From the NCBI RefSeq assembly GCF_003112555.1, contig NZ_BEWB01000007.1, positions 62,001 through 126,000 on the forward strand: a stretch of DNA of 64,000 nucleotides. Reading direction: 5' to 3'. This document shows positions 33,203-42,243 of the stretch, in pieces. The position numbers and the translations under genes were made by a program. The notes below the pieces were generated by a model. The model was not told the origin of the DNA and did not search any database. It saw only the letters and a program-made list of their open reading frames with translations. Position 1 is the first letter of the stretch, and each line of letters begins with the position of its first letter. Source of the DNA: Streptomyces coelicoflavus. GTDB taxonomy: Bacteria; Actinomycetota; Actinomycetes; Streptomycetales; Streptomycetaceae.

Positions 33203-36200
33203 ATGACGGTCACGCGTAGATCGGTTCTGATCGCCTCCGCCGCCACGCCCGCGGCCCACATGGCGTTCGCCGCCCCCTCGGCGTGGGCATCGGACGCCAC
33301 CGGCGGCGGCGCGGGCCGCAGCACCGTCGCCCTGCGCGACGGCTGGCGCTTCCGGCTGATCGACCCCGACGGCGCGGCCGAGGACACCACGGACGCCGCC
33401 GACCCCGCCCACGACGACTCGGCGTGGCGCGAGGTCGCCGTCCCGCACGACTGGAGCATCGAGCAGACGCCCACCACCGAGCACGGCACCACCAGCGGCA
33501 CCGGCTTCCTGCCGGGCGGCCTCGGCTGGTACCGCCTCGCCTTCACGCTGCCGCGGGCGTTCGCGGGGAAGCGGATCTCGGTCGAGTTCGACGGCGTGTA
33601 CATGGACGCCCGCATCCACTGCAACGGCCGGGAGGTGGGCCACCACCCCTACGGCTACACCGGTTTCGCCCTCGACCTCACCGACCTGGTGCACACCGAC
33701 GGCCGCACCGAGAACGTCCTCGCGGTCCAGGTGCGCAACCGGCTGCCCAGCAGCCGCTGGTACTCCGGCAGCGGCATCTACCGCGAGGCCCGCCTCGTCG
33801 TCACCGAACCGGTGCACGTGTCGCGCTGGGGCACCTACGTCACCACGCCCCGGGTGGGCGAGGACAGCGCGGTCGTCCGGGTGGAGACGTCGGTGGCGAA
33901 CGCCTCGGGCACCGCGCGCGAGGTCGAGATCCGCTCGACGGTCGAGGACGCCGACGGCCGCACCGTAGCCCGCACCGCCTCCAGGGCGGACGTCGCCGAC
34001 ACCGCCACCGAGACCCACGAACTCACCGTCCGGCACCCGCGGCGGTGGGACTTCGCGAGCCCGCACCGCTACACCCTGCACACCGAACTGCGCGTCGGCG
34101 GCCGGACCGTGGACACCTTCCGCACCCCGTTCGGCATCCGCACCTTCCACGTCGACCCCGACGAGGGCTTCCACCTCAACGGCAGGTACGCCAAGATCAA
34201 GGGCGTCGACCTGCACCACGACCTCGGCGCACTCGGCGCCGCCGTCAGCGTCGACGCGATCCGCCGCCAGATGACCCTCATGAAGTCGATGGGCGTCAAC
34301 GCCTTCCGCACCTCCCACAACCCGCCCTCGCCCGAGATGATCGAGATCTGCGAGGAGCTGGGCATCATCATGCTGGTCGAGGCCTTCGACTGCTGGCGCA
34401 CCGGCAAGAACCGCTACGACTACGGCCGGTTCTTCGACGAGTGGTGCGAGCGGGACGCCACCGAGATGGTGCTCGCGGCCCGCAACTCGCCCGCCGTCGT
34501 CATGTGGTCCATCGGCAACGAGGTACCCGACTCCACCGCCACCGCCGGACTCGCCATGGCCGACCGGATCATCGACGCCATCCGCGCCGCCGACGCCACC
34601 CGCCCCCTGGTCATCGGCTCCGACAAATACCGCCGGCTGCCCGCCAAGGGCTCCGCGGCCGACCTGATGCTGGCCAAGCTGGACGGGCTCGGCCTCAACT
34701 ACAACACCGCCAAGTCGGTGGACGACCTGCACGCGGCCTACCCGCACCTGTTCCTCTTCGAGTCCGAGTCGTCCTCCGAGACCTCCACGCGCGGCACCTA
34801 CCAGGAACCGGAGCACCTGAACACCGGCGAGAACCACACGCCGGGTGGGCGGGCCACCTCGTCCTACGACAACAACCTCGCCTCCTGGACGATGAGCGGC
34901 GAGTACGGCCACAAGAAGGACCGGGACCGCAGGTGGTTCGCCGGGCAGTTCCTGTGGTCCGGCATCGACTACATCGGGGAGCCCACGCCGTACGACGTCT
35001 TCCCGGTCAAGGCGTCGTTCTTCGGAGCGGTCGACACGGCCGGGTTCCCGAAGGACATGTACCACCTGTTCCGCAGCCAGTGGACGGACGAGCCCATGGT
35101 CCACCTGCTGCCGACGACGTGGAACCACCGCGAGGGCGACACCGTCGAGGTCTGGGCCTACACCAACGTCGACACCGTGGAGCTGTACCTGAACGGGAGG
35201 TCCCTCGGTACCCGGCGCTTCGACCGCAAGAAGACCGTCGACGGCCGGACCTACCTGGAGACCACCGAGGCCACCGGCGACGACAAGACCTTCACCGACG
35301 GCCCCTACCCCGGCAGTTACACCAGCCCCAACGGCAGCGCGGGCAAGCTGCACCTGACCTGGAGGGTGCCCTTCGAGGCGGGCGAGCTGAAGGCCGTCGC
35401 CCGGCGCGGCGGCAGGGCGGTCGCCACCGACGTCCTGCGCACCGCACGGGCACCGCACGCCCTGCGCCTCACCCCGGACCGCGAGTCCGTCGCCGCCGAC
35501 GGGCGTTCCCTGCTCTTCGTGACCGCCGAGGTGGTCGACCGGCACGGAGTGGTGGTGCCCGGCGCCGAGCACCTGATCTCCTTCGACGTGGCGGGCGGCT
35601 CGCTCGCCGGACTCGACAACGGCCGCCAGGAGAGCGCCGAACGCTACCAGTCCCGTACCCGCACCGCCTTCCACGGCAAGGCGCTCGCCATCGTCAGGTC
35701 GGGCACCCGGCCGGGCACGGTACGGGTGACGGCGCGTGCGGACGGGCTGCGCACGGACACGGCGACGGTGCGCGCCCGCCGGGCCGGGGACCGGGCGACC
35801 ACACCCGCGCCGGAGTTCCGCCCCGGGCACCCGGCGCCCGTGGACCACCCGCACGCGGACGCGAGCTACTCCGGCCGGCCCGACACCCTGCCCGCCGCCG
35901 CGCTGGACGGCGACCCGGCCACCGGCTGGTCCAACGGCTTCCACAAGGCGGCCACCGCGCTGCTGCCCGCCTTCGACGGCGCGCGCGCCGAGGACTGGAT
36001 CTCGGTCGACCACGGGCGCACGCGCTCCTACGACCGGGTCGAGGTCTCCTTCACCGTGGACGAGGGCCACAGCCTGCCCGCGTCCCTCGCGGTGGACGTC
36101 TGGGACGGCCGTGCCTGGCGTGCTGCCACGGAGGTGCGGACCGAGTGGGCCACCGCCTCCGACGCGCCCACGGTCATCGGCTTCCGTCCGCTGCGCGGGT

Positions 36201-36289
36201 CCCGGATCCGTCTCACGCTGACCAGCCGTCACCCCGGCGAGGCGCGGGGAGCGGTCCGGGTCAGCCGCCTGGAGGCACCCGCCGCCTGA
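33203..36289 (+). CDS. Secreted GH2 beta-galactosidase-like enzyme
   Basis: 1028 residues. A twin-Arg signal (TRRSVLIASAATPAAHMAFAA, to about 30) predicts Tat export. The GH2 jelly-roll, Ig-like and TIM-barrel domains cover about 40-620. The acid/base is E440 in WSIGNEVPD, and the nucleophile is E522 in the ESSSETSTRG motif. DUF4982-like and Ig-like modules follow to about 870. A C-terminal discoidin-like F5/8 module (about 880-1025, DASYSGRPDTLPAAALDGDPATGWSN) probably binds galactan or a related glycan. The family includes beta-galactosidases and beta-glucuronidases, so the exact substrate is open. A strong terminator follows. Confidence 0.92.
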   Translation: MTVTRRSVLIASAATPAAHMAFAAPSAWASDATGGGAGRSTVALRDGWRFRLIDPDGAAEDTTDAADPAHDDSAWREVAVPHDWSIEQTPTTEHGTTSGTGFLPGGLGWYRLAFTLPRAFAGKRISVEFDGVYMDARIHCNGREVGHHPYGYTGFALDLTDLVHTDGRTENVLAVQVRNRLPSSRWYSGSGIYREARLVVTEPVHVSRWGTYVTTPRVGEDSAVVRVETSVANASGTAREVEIRSTVEDADGRTVARTASRADVADTATETHELTVRHPRRWDFASPHRYTLHTELRVGGRTVDTFRTPFGIRTFHVDPDEGFHLNGRYAKIKGVDLHHDLGALGAAVSVDAIRRQMTLMKSMGVNAFRTSHNPPSPEMIEICEELGIIMLVEAFDCWRTGKNRYDYGRFFDEWCERDATEMVLAARNSPAVVMWSIGNEVPDSTATAGLAMADRIIDAIRAADATRPLVIGSDKYRRLPAKGSAADLMLAKLDGLGLNYNTAKSVDDLHAAYPHLFLFESESSSETSTRGTYQEPEHLNTGENHTPGGRATSSYDNNLASWTMSGEYGHKKDRDRRWFAGQFLWSGIDYIGEPTPYDVFPVKASFFGAVDTAGFPKDMYHLFRSQWTDEPMVHLLPTTWNHREGDTVEVWAYTNVDTVELYLNGRSLGTRRFDRKKTVDGRTYLETTEATGDDKTFTDGPYPGSYTSPNGSAGKLHLTWRVPFEAGELKAVARRGGRAVATDVLRTARAPHALRLTPDRESVAADGRSLLFVTAEVVDRHGVVVPGAEHLISFDVAGGSLAGLDNGRQESAERYQSRTRTAFHGKALAIVRSGTRPGTVRVTARADGLRTDTATVRARRAGDRATTPAPEFRPGHPAPVDHPHADASYSGRPDTLPAAALDGDPATGWSNGFHKAATALLPAFDGARAEDWISVDHGRTRSYDRVEVSFTVDEGHSLPASLAVDVWDGRAWRAATEVRTEWATASDAPTVIGFRPLRGSRIRLTLTSRHPGEARGAVRVSRLEAPAA

Positions 36290-36300
36290 ACCGCCGTACC

Positions 36301-36359
36301 ACGGTCCGGACGGGAACCGGTCGGGAACCGGTCGGGAAAACCGGTCCCGTCCGGACCGT
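36301..36359 (+). terminator. Terminator after GH2 gene
   Basis: A perfect 15-bp stem: ACGGTCCGGACGGGA (36301-36315) with its complement at 36345-36359. The loop holds three copies of CGGGAAccGGT-like sequence. It insulates the CebR-controlled GH9 gene from GH2 readthrough. Confidence 0.85.
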
Positions 36360-36404
36360 TGACGGCATGTCATGTCTGCCACAAGCATGGCCTGCGACCG
36401 CATT

Positions 36405-36418
36405 TGGGAGCGCTCCCA
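36405..36418. promoter_or_regulatory. CebR box
   Basis: TGGGAGCGCTCCCA, a perfect 14-bp palindrome identical to the consensus operator of CebR, the LacI-family cellobiose/cellotriose-released repressor of Streptomyces cellulase genes. It lies 38 bp before the GH9 start. Confidence 0.93.
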
Positions 36419-36456
36419 TTCCCGTGTGAGCGCCACCTCCCCCGAGGAGCCCGGAC

Positions 36457-38700
36457 GTGAAAAGACGCAGAACCGCGCTCGTCTCCCTGACGGCCCTGCT
36501 GGCGGCGGCCGTCACCGCGCTGCCCGCCGCCCCGGCCGGCGCCGAGGAGACCGAGCAGGTCAGGAACGGCACCTTCGACAACGGCACGGACTCCTGGTGG
36601 ACGAGCAGCAACGTCACCGCCGCCGTGACCGACGGCCGGCTGTGCGCCGACGCACCCGGCGGCACCACCAACCGCTGGGACGCGGCCCTCGGCCAGAACG
36701 ACGTCACCCTGGTCGCGGGGGAGTCGTACAAGTTCTCCTTCACCGCCACCGGTACGCCCGCCGACCACGTGGTCCGGGCGATCGTCGGCCTTTCGGTGTC
36801 CCCGTACGACACCTACTTCGAGGTCAGCCCGCAGCTGAGCGTCTCGGGCAACACCTACTCGTACACCTTCACCTCGCCCGTCGACACCGCCCAGGGGCAG
36901 GTCGGTTTCCAGCTCGGCGGCACGCCCGACGCCTGGCGGTTCTGCGTGGACGACGTGTCCCTGCTGGGCGGCGTGGCACCGGAGCCGTACGTGCCGGACA
37001 CCGGGCCGCGGGTACGGGTCAACCAGGTCGCCTACCTGCCGTCGGGACCGAAGAACGCCACCCTCGTCACCGACGCGACCTCGCGCCTGCGCTGGCAGCT
37101 GAAGAACGACGGCGGACGGGTCGTCGCCCACGGCTGGAGCAAGCCGCGCGGCGTCGACGCCTCCTCCGGGCAGAACGTGCACTCCATCGACTTCGGCCGC
37201 TACAAGAAGCGCGGCGAGGGCTACACGCTCGTCGCCGACGGCGAGACCAGCCGCCCGTTCGACATCGGCACGGCCGCCTACGAACGGCTGCGCCTGGACT
37301 CGGCGAAGTACTACTACACGCAGCGCAGCGGCGTCGCCATCAGCGACGAACTCCGCCCGGGCTACGGCCGCCCGGCCGGACACGTGGGCACGGCACCCAA
37401 CCAGGGCGACACCGAGGTGCCCTGCCAGCCCGGCGTGTGCGACTACACCCTCGACGTCTCCGGCGGCTGGTACGACGCCGGCGACCACGGCAAGTACGTC
37501 GTCAACGGCGGCATCTCCACCTGGGAGCTGCTGAGCACCTACGAGCGCTCGCTGCACGCCCGCACCGGTGAGCCGCGCAAACTCGGCGACGGGTCGCTCG
37601 ACATCCCCGAGAGCGGCAACAGGGTGCCGGACATCCTCGACGAGGCCCGCTGGGAGCTGGACTTCCTGCTGAAGATGCAGGTGCCGGACGGGCAGCCGCT
37701 GGCCGGGATGGCGCACCACAAGATCCATGACGAGCAGTGGACCGGGCTGCCGCTGCTGCCGAGCGACGACCCGCAGAAGCGCGAGCTGCACCCGCCGACC
37801 ACCGCGGCCACCCTCAACCTGGCGGCGACGGCAGCGCAGGCCGCCCGCCTGTACCGCCCCTACGACCGGGAGTTCGCCGCCAAGGCGCTCGACGCGGCCC
37901 GGACCGCCTGGAAGGCGGCGCTCGACCACCCGGACCTGCTCGCCGACGAGAGCGACGGCATCGGTGGCGGCGCCTACCCGGACAACGAGGTCGCCGACGA
38001 GTTCTACTGGGCCGCGGCCGAGCTGTACCTGACGACGGGGGAGCGGGACTTCAAGGAGTACGTGCTGAACTCCCCGGTCCACACCGCCGACATCTTCGGC
38101 CCGATCGGCTTCGACTGGGCGCGCACCGCGGCCGCCGCCCGCCTCGACCTGGCGACCGTGCCCAGCCGGCTCCCCGGCCGGGACCACGTCCGCCGCTCCG
38201 TCGTCCGGGGCGCCGACGGCTACCTGGCCACGCTGAAGGCACACCCCTACGGCATGCCCTACGCCCCCGACGGCAACGTCTACGACTGGGGCTCCAGCCA
38301 CCAGATCCTCAACAACGCGGTCGTCATCGCCACCGCCTACGACATCACCGGCGGTTCCAAGTACCGTGACGGCGCCGTCCAGAGCATGGACTACATCCTC
38401 GGCCGCAACGCGCTGAACATGTCGTACGTCACCGGGTACGGCGAGGCCAACGCCCACAACCAGCACAGCCGCTGGTACGCCCACCAGCTCGACCCGACCC
38501 TGCCCGCGCCGCCCGACGGCACCCTGTCCGGCGGCCCCAACTCGAGCATCCAGGACCCCTACGCGCAGAGCAAACTCCAGGGCTGCGTCGGTCAGTTCTG
38601 CTTCATCGACGACATCCAGTCCTGGTCGACCAACGAGCACACCATCAACTGGAACGCCGCACTGGCCCGGATGGCCTCCTTCGTGGCGGACCAGGGCTGA
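36457..38700 (+). CDS. Secreted GH9 endoglucanase with CBM4-type module
   Basis: 747 residues from a GTG with GAGGAG upstream. The Sec signal peptide ends near residue 29 (AGA). A CBM4/9-like module spans about 33-165 (VRNGTFDNGTDSWWTSSNV). A CelD_N Ig-like domain spans about 185-270, and GH9 about 280-740. Catalytic residues are D340/D343 in WYDAGDHGKYV and acid E727 in TNEHTINWNA. The His/Arg motif NQHSRWYAH is also present. It cleaves beta-1,4-glucan. The perfect CebR box directly upstream predicts induction by cello-oligosaccharides. Confidence 0.95.
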   Translation: MKRRRTALVSLTALLAAAVTALPAAPAGAEETEQVRNGTFDNGTDSWWTSSNVTAAVTDGRLCADAPGGTTNRWDAALGQNDVTLVAGESYKFSFTATGTPADHVVRAIVGLSVSPYDTYFEVSPQLSVSGNTYSYTFTSPVDTAQGQVGFQLGGTPDAWRFCVDDVSLLGGVAPEPYVPDTGPRVRVNQVAYLPSGPKNATLVTDATSRLRWQLKNDGGRVVAHGWSKPRGVDASSGQNVHSIDFGRYKKRGEGYTLVADGETSRPFDIGTAAYERLRLDSAKYYYTQRSGVAISDELRPGYGRPAGHVGTAPNQGDTEVPCQPGVCDYTLDVSGGWYDAGDHGKYVVNGGISTWELLSTYERSLHARTGEPRKLGDGSLDIPESGNRVPDILDEARWELDFLLKMQVPDGQPLAGMAHHKIHDEQWTGLPLLPSDDPQKRELHPPTTAATLNLAATAAQAARLYRPYDREFAAKALDAARTAWKAALDHPDLLADESDGIGGGAYPDNEVADEFYWAAAELYLTTGERDFKEYVLNSPVHTADIFGPIGFDWARTAAAARLDLATVPSRLPGRDHVRRSVVRGADGYLATLKAHPYGMPYAPDGNVYDWGSSHQILNNAVVIATAYDITGGSKYRDGAVQSMDYILGRNALNMSYVTGYGEANAHNQHSRWYAHQLDPTLPAPPDGTLSGGPNSSIQDPYAQSKLQGCVGQFCFIDDIQSWSTNEHTINWNAALARMASFVADQG

Positions 38701-39069
38701 CCAGATGACCGGCTGACCGGCGAACCGGCCGGCTCCGCCGCCGCCCCCGTCGAGGGCCGCACCGCTTCCGCTCGAGAGAATGCGGAAAGCCGGTGCGGCC
38801 CTCTTGCCGTGCCGGGGATTCTGACCTTCTTTCAAAGGCGGCCGAGGTTGCCCGGTCGCCTTGTTGACCATGAGTGGTTTGTGCGAGAGTGAAGCACCCG
38901 TGCGGGGGGTAAAGGCCGGGTCTCGCACGCGCTTTGACGGGCCGGGTCCGATTTCGCCATGGCGAATTCACACCTCCCGCGCGCTGCCCAAGAGGTACAC
39001 ACCAATCCGTGGGTCCTTTTCGGCGCTCCGAACTTCTGAGTCACCTGCGCGTGGGAAGGAAACATCTCA
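38701..39069. other. Intergenic region between GH9 and ricin/sigma fusion gene
   Basis: Holds the GH9 terminator (38754-38801). A TTGACC -35-like hexamer lies at 38864-38869 with no convincing -10, followed by a long leader of about 190 bp to the GTG at 39070. No coding sequence is supported. Confidence 0.55.
38754..38801 (+). terminator. Terminator after GH9 gene
   Basis: GGGCCGCACCG and TTCCGC (38754-38770) pair with GCGGAA and CCGGTGCGGCCC (38782-38801), giving a stem of about 17 bp with a small internal loop. CTCTT follows. Confidence 0.85.
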
Positions 39070-40671
39070 GTGCCCACCCCCCACCCTCCCCGGCCCGTTC
39101 GACCGCCCTCCGGCGGGGACCACGGGGAGTCCGACGAGTTGCTGGCCGCGCGGCTCCGGGACGGTCCGCAGAGCGAGGCCGCCCGGACCGCCGCGCTGCT
39201 GATGGCCCGCCACTGGCAGCCCGCGCACGACTACGCGACCATCTGTCTCGCCACGTCGGCCGAGGTCACCGCCATGGTCACGGCCGCCGCCTGGCAGCGG
39301 GTGCTGGCCCGCCTCGCCCAGGGCGAACCGGCCACCGCGCTGCGCCCGCGCCTGCTGGTGGCCGTGCGCGACACGGTCCGTCAGTGGTCCGCGGACGACG
39401 CGATATCCGCGGTGCTGCCGCAGCTGCTCAAACCCGCGGGCGGGCGCGGTATGCGGGCCGCGAAGTCACTGACTCCGGAAAACCGCACGCTGGCCGCCCG
39501 GGCATTCGCCTCTCTTCCCGGACCGGCCCGTTGTTTGCTGTGGCACACGGAAGTTGAAGGGGAGTCCATAACCGTCCCGGCCGGTCTGCTCGGCATGGAC
39601 ACCGACACCGCGTCGGCCACTCTCGAACAAGCGCGTGAGAAATTCCGCGAGGGTTGTCTGGACGCCCACCGGCAGCTCGCGCCGAGCCAGGAGTGCCGCT
39701 TCCAGGGCCGGCTGCTCGATGTCCCGATCCGTCGGGGCGGTGCCCTGCTGCCGGACGTCCGCAAGCATCTGGCGGACTGCCGTCACTGCCGGCACGCGGC
39801 CGACCAACTCGGTCACTTCGAGAGAGAGCTGGGCACCCTGATCGCCGAGGCCGTACTCGGCTGGGGCGCCCGGCGCTATCTCGACTCGCGTCCGGCGCGT
39901 GCGACGCTCGGCGCCCTGGCCAAGGGCGCCGCCCGGCACCGCGGCTCACGCCCCGGGCTGCTGGCCCGGATCCCCGTTCCCGTGCGCAGGAGGCCGGGCC
40001 CGCCGCGCTCGGGCCGGTCGGTGCTCAGGCAGGTCGGCGCCGCCTCCGCCGGAGTGCTCGCCATCGTGCTGGTGGTGAGCGTGTGGTCCTACGACGGCGG
40101 TGGCGCCGACCCGGCCGCCTCCACCAGCGCCGTCGACGGCGAGACCTCCGCGACGAGCCGCCCGAAACCGCCCGGCGCGGCCGGCCTGCCCACGTCCGCC
40201 GACCGCACCCGGCTGCGCAACGTCGCCGCCGGTCTCTGCCTCGACGTACGGGGCGAGCCCAGGGCCGGAGCGGGGGCCCGGCTGGCCGAGTGCTCCGAGG
40301 CGTGGACCCAGCAGTGGACCCACGAGGACGACGGGCTGCTGCGCAGCGTCGCCGATCCCGGGCTGTGTCTGGACTCGCGGGCGGACGCCGGCGTCGTCAT
40401 TCTCGGTACCTGCGCCGACAAGGGCACCGGGCGCGGCGACGACGTGCGCTACGACCGCACCGAGGAGGGTGAACTGGTGCCCCGCGGGCAGAGGATGCTC
40501 GCGCTCGCCACCACCACCCGCGCCCCGGACGCGGACATCGTCGTCAAGGTGCACGACGGTTCCGACGACCAGCGCTGGCGCGACGAACCGGTGCCGGAGG
40601 CCGAGGGCTCCCTGTCGATCGCCCGCACCGACGCCCCGGGCGCGCGAGCCGTGGATCTGTCCGGCGGCTGA
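39070..40671 (+). CDS. Sigma-like / zinc anti-sigma / transmembrane / ricin-domain fusion protein
   Basis: 533 residues from a GTG with GGAAGGA upstream. Residues 20-200 resemble a degenerate ECF sigma factor (SDELLAARLRDG, then ARAFASLPGPARCLLWHTEVEGESITVPAGLLGM in the region 4 position). A ZAS-type zinc motif follows: H233, C237, C240 in HLADCRHC. One membrane span lies at about 321-340. Outside is a ricin-type beta-trefoil (about 370-520) with LCLDVRGEPRAGAGARLAEC and LCLDSRADAGVVILGTC. The layout suggests a glycan-sensing surface protein with a cytoplasmic sigma/anti-sigma-derived part. It follows two glycosidase genes. Sensing is inference. Confidence 0.82.
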   Translation: MPTPHPPRPVRPPSGGDHGESDELLAARLRDGPQSEAARTAALLMARHWQPAHDYATICLATSAEVTAMVTAAAWQRVLARLAQGEPATALRPRLLVAVRDTVRQWSADDAISAVLPQLLKPAGGRGMRAAKSLTPENRTLAARAFASLPGPARCLLWHTEVEGESITVPAGLLGMDTDTASATLEQAREKFREGCLDAHRQLAPSQECRFQGRLLDVPIRRGGALLPDVRKHLADCRHCRHAADQLGHFERELGTLIAEAVLGWGARRYLDSRPARATLGALAKGAARHRGSRPGLLARIPVPVRRRPGPPRSGRSVLRQVGAASAGVLAIVLVVSVWSYDGGGADPAASTSAVDGETSATSRPKPPGAAGLPTSADRTRLRNVAAGLCLDVRGEPRAGAGARLAECSEAWTQQWTHEDDGLLRSVADPGLCLDSRADAGVVILGTCADKGTGRGDDVRYDRTEEGELVPRGQRMLALATTTRAPDADIVVKVHDGSDDQRWRDEPVPEAEGSLSIARTDAPGARAVDLSGG

Positions 40672-40690
40672 GGGAACCCGCACCTTCCGG

Positions 40691-40714
40691 GGGGACGGCG
40701 CCGCCGCCGTCCCC
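40691..40714. terminator. Terminator between convergent genes
   Basis: GGGGACGGCG (40691-40700) and CGCCGTCCCC (40705-40714) form a perfect 10-bp stem with a 4-nt loop. It ends directly at the stop of the convergent oxidase gene. Confidence 0.7.
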
Positions 40715-41884
40715 TCACGCCGGGTCCTCGACGAGGTCGGCGCGCCCCGGCGTGGCCGGTGAGGCGTGCCCGGACAGGGCCAGCGTGAGGTCGAGTTCGG
40801 CGAGCAGGCAGCGGATCACGTGCTCCACGCCGGCCTGGCCGTCCAGGCCGAGCCCGTAGGCGTAGGGGCGGCCCAGCAGCACCGCACGCGCGCCGAGCGC
40901 CAGGGCCTTGAAGACGTCGTCGCCGGTGCGGACACCGCTGTCGAACAGCACGGTCAGGCGGTCGCCGACCGCGTCCACCACCCGAGGCAGGGCGTCGGCC
41001 GCCGCGACGGAACCGGCCACCTGACGGCCGCCGTGGTTGGACACCACCACACCGTCCATCCCGGCGTCGGCGGCGAGCCGCGCGTCGTCGGGGTGCAGGA
41101 CGCCCTTGAGGACGATCGGACCGTCCCAGTTCTCCCGCAGGAAGGCCAGGTCGGGCCAGGACTTGGCGGGATCCGAGAACATGCCGACGAAATGCATCAC
41201 CGCCGCGTTCGGGTCCTCGTGCACGGGCTTGGCCAGACCTGCCTGGAACGCGGGGTCGGAGAAGTAGTTGGCGGTGCCCACCCCGTGCAGGAACGGCAGG
41301 TAGGCCTGGTCGAGGTCGCGCGGGCGCCACGACAGCAGCGGCGTGTCCAGCGTGACGAACAGCGCCGTGTACCCGGCCGCCCGGGCGCGGTTCAGGAAAC
41401 TGCGGGCCACCTCGCGGTCCTTCGGCCAGTACAGCTGGAACCAGCGCTCGGCGTCGCCCATCGCCTCGGCGACCTGCTCCATGGGTGTGCTGGAGGCGGA
41501 GGACAGGATGTACGGGACACCCTGCGAGGCGGCGGCCCGGGCGGCGGCGGACTCCGCGTCCGGATGCATGATCGACAGGACGCCGACCGGCGCCAGCGCC
41601 AGCGGTGCGGGCAGAGCGCGGCCCAGCACCTCGACGCGCAGGTCGCGCTCGTGCACGTCCCGCAGCATGCGCGGGACGATCCGGCGCCTGGCCAGCGCCG
41701 CCCGGTTGGCGCGGGCGGTGCTGCCGTCCCCCGCGCTGCCCGCGACGTATCCGAAGGGGCCGGGGCCCAGACGCCGTTCGGTGAGCTCCTCCAGCCGGGT
41801 CAGGTCGGTGGGCAGCCGCGGCACCGCGCCCGTCATGCCGTTCAGGTAGATCTCGTACTGGAAGTCCGCCCAGTGCTTCGGCAT
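40715..41884 (-). CDS. FMN-dependent alpha-hydroxy-acid oxidase (lactate 2-monooxygenase-like)
   Basis: 389 residues. FMN-barrel motifs are PFGYVAGSAGDGSTARANR, LAPVGVLSIMHPDAE, QLYWPKDREV, IVLKGVLHPDDA (catalytic Lys), VVSNHGGRQV (catalytic His and Arg) and LFDSGVRTGDDVFKALALGA (phosphate site). The family oxidises L-2-hydroxy acids. The N terminus (HWADFQYEIYLNGM) resembles actinobacterial lactate 2-monooxygenase. The exact hydroxy acid is unknown. Confidence 0.92.
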   Translation of the reverse strand: MPKHWADFQYEIYLNGMTGAVPRLPTDLTRLEELTERRLGPGPFGYVAGSAGDGSTARANRAALARRRIVPRMLRDVHERDLRVEVLGRALPAPLALAPVGVLSIMHPDAESAAARAAASQGVPYILSSASSTPMEQVAEAMGDAERWFQLYWPKDREVARSFLNRARAAGYTALFVTLDTPLLSWRPRDLDQAYLPFLHGVGTANYFSDPAFQAGLAKPVHEDPNAAVMHFVGMFSDPAKSWPDLAFLRENWDGPIVLKGVLHPDDARLAADAGMDGVVVSNHGGRQVAGSVAAADALPRVVDAVGDRLTVLFDSGVRTGDDVFKALALGARAVLLGRPYAYGLGLDGQAGVEHVIRCLLAELDLTLALSGHASPATPGRADLVEDPA

Positions 41885-42243
41885 CCCACGTCCGCCTCTC
41901 GTCGTCGAGCTCGCGCTGCGGGCACCATACCCGTGGGTATGCCGGGGGCGGCCGTCAGGGTCGGCGGGCCTGTTTCGGGGGTGTTTCCGGCCTATTGGCG
42001 AACGTGTGGATCACGCCATTCGGCCAGTTCTGTTCTCAATAATCGATCAAGAAACGCCCAGTTCCGGACTTGGAACGTTCTAACTCCGTAACTTCACGCC
42101 ACTGATTGAATACCCAAGGTTACCGAAATCCATGGGGTCGAGATGAGTTTCGGTGCCGGACTCGGCAGACTCGCGCTCGCCGTTCCCGGCACCGACCGAG
42201 CCGGACCGGCACCACCCTCGAAACGAGCGGAAGGATGCACACA
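41885..42243. other. Divergent intergenic region, oxidase / SSI
   Basis: 359 bp without a gene. It contains the 41926-41941 palindrome close to the oxidase start. An AT-rich stretch (about 42030-42125) with GTTCC-N6-GGAAC probably holds the SSI promoter. Confidence 0.55.
41926..41941. promoter_or_regulatory. Palindrome upstream of hydroxy-acid oxidase
   Basis: CATACCC and GGGTATG are perfect 7-bp arms around GT. The centre lies about 50 bp before the oxidase ATG, a good operator position. No cognate regulator is encoded beside it. Confidence 0.5.
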
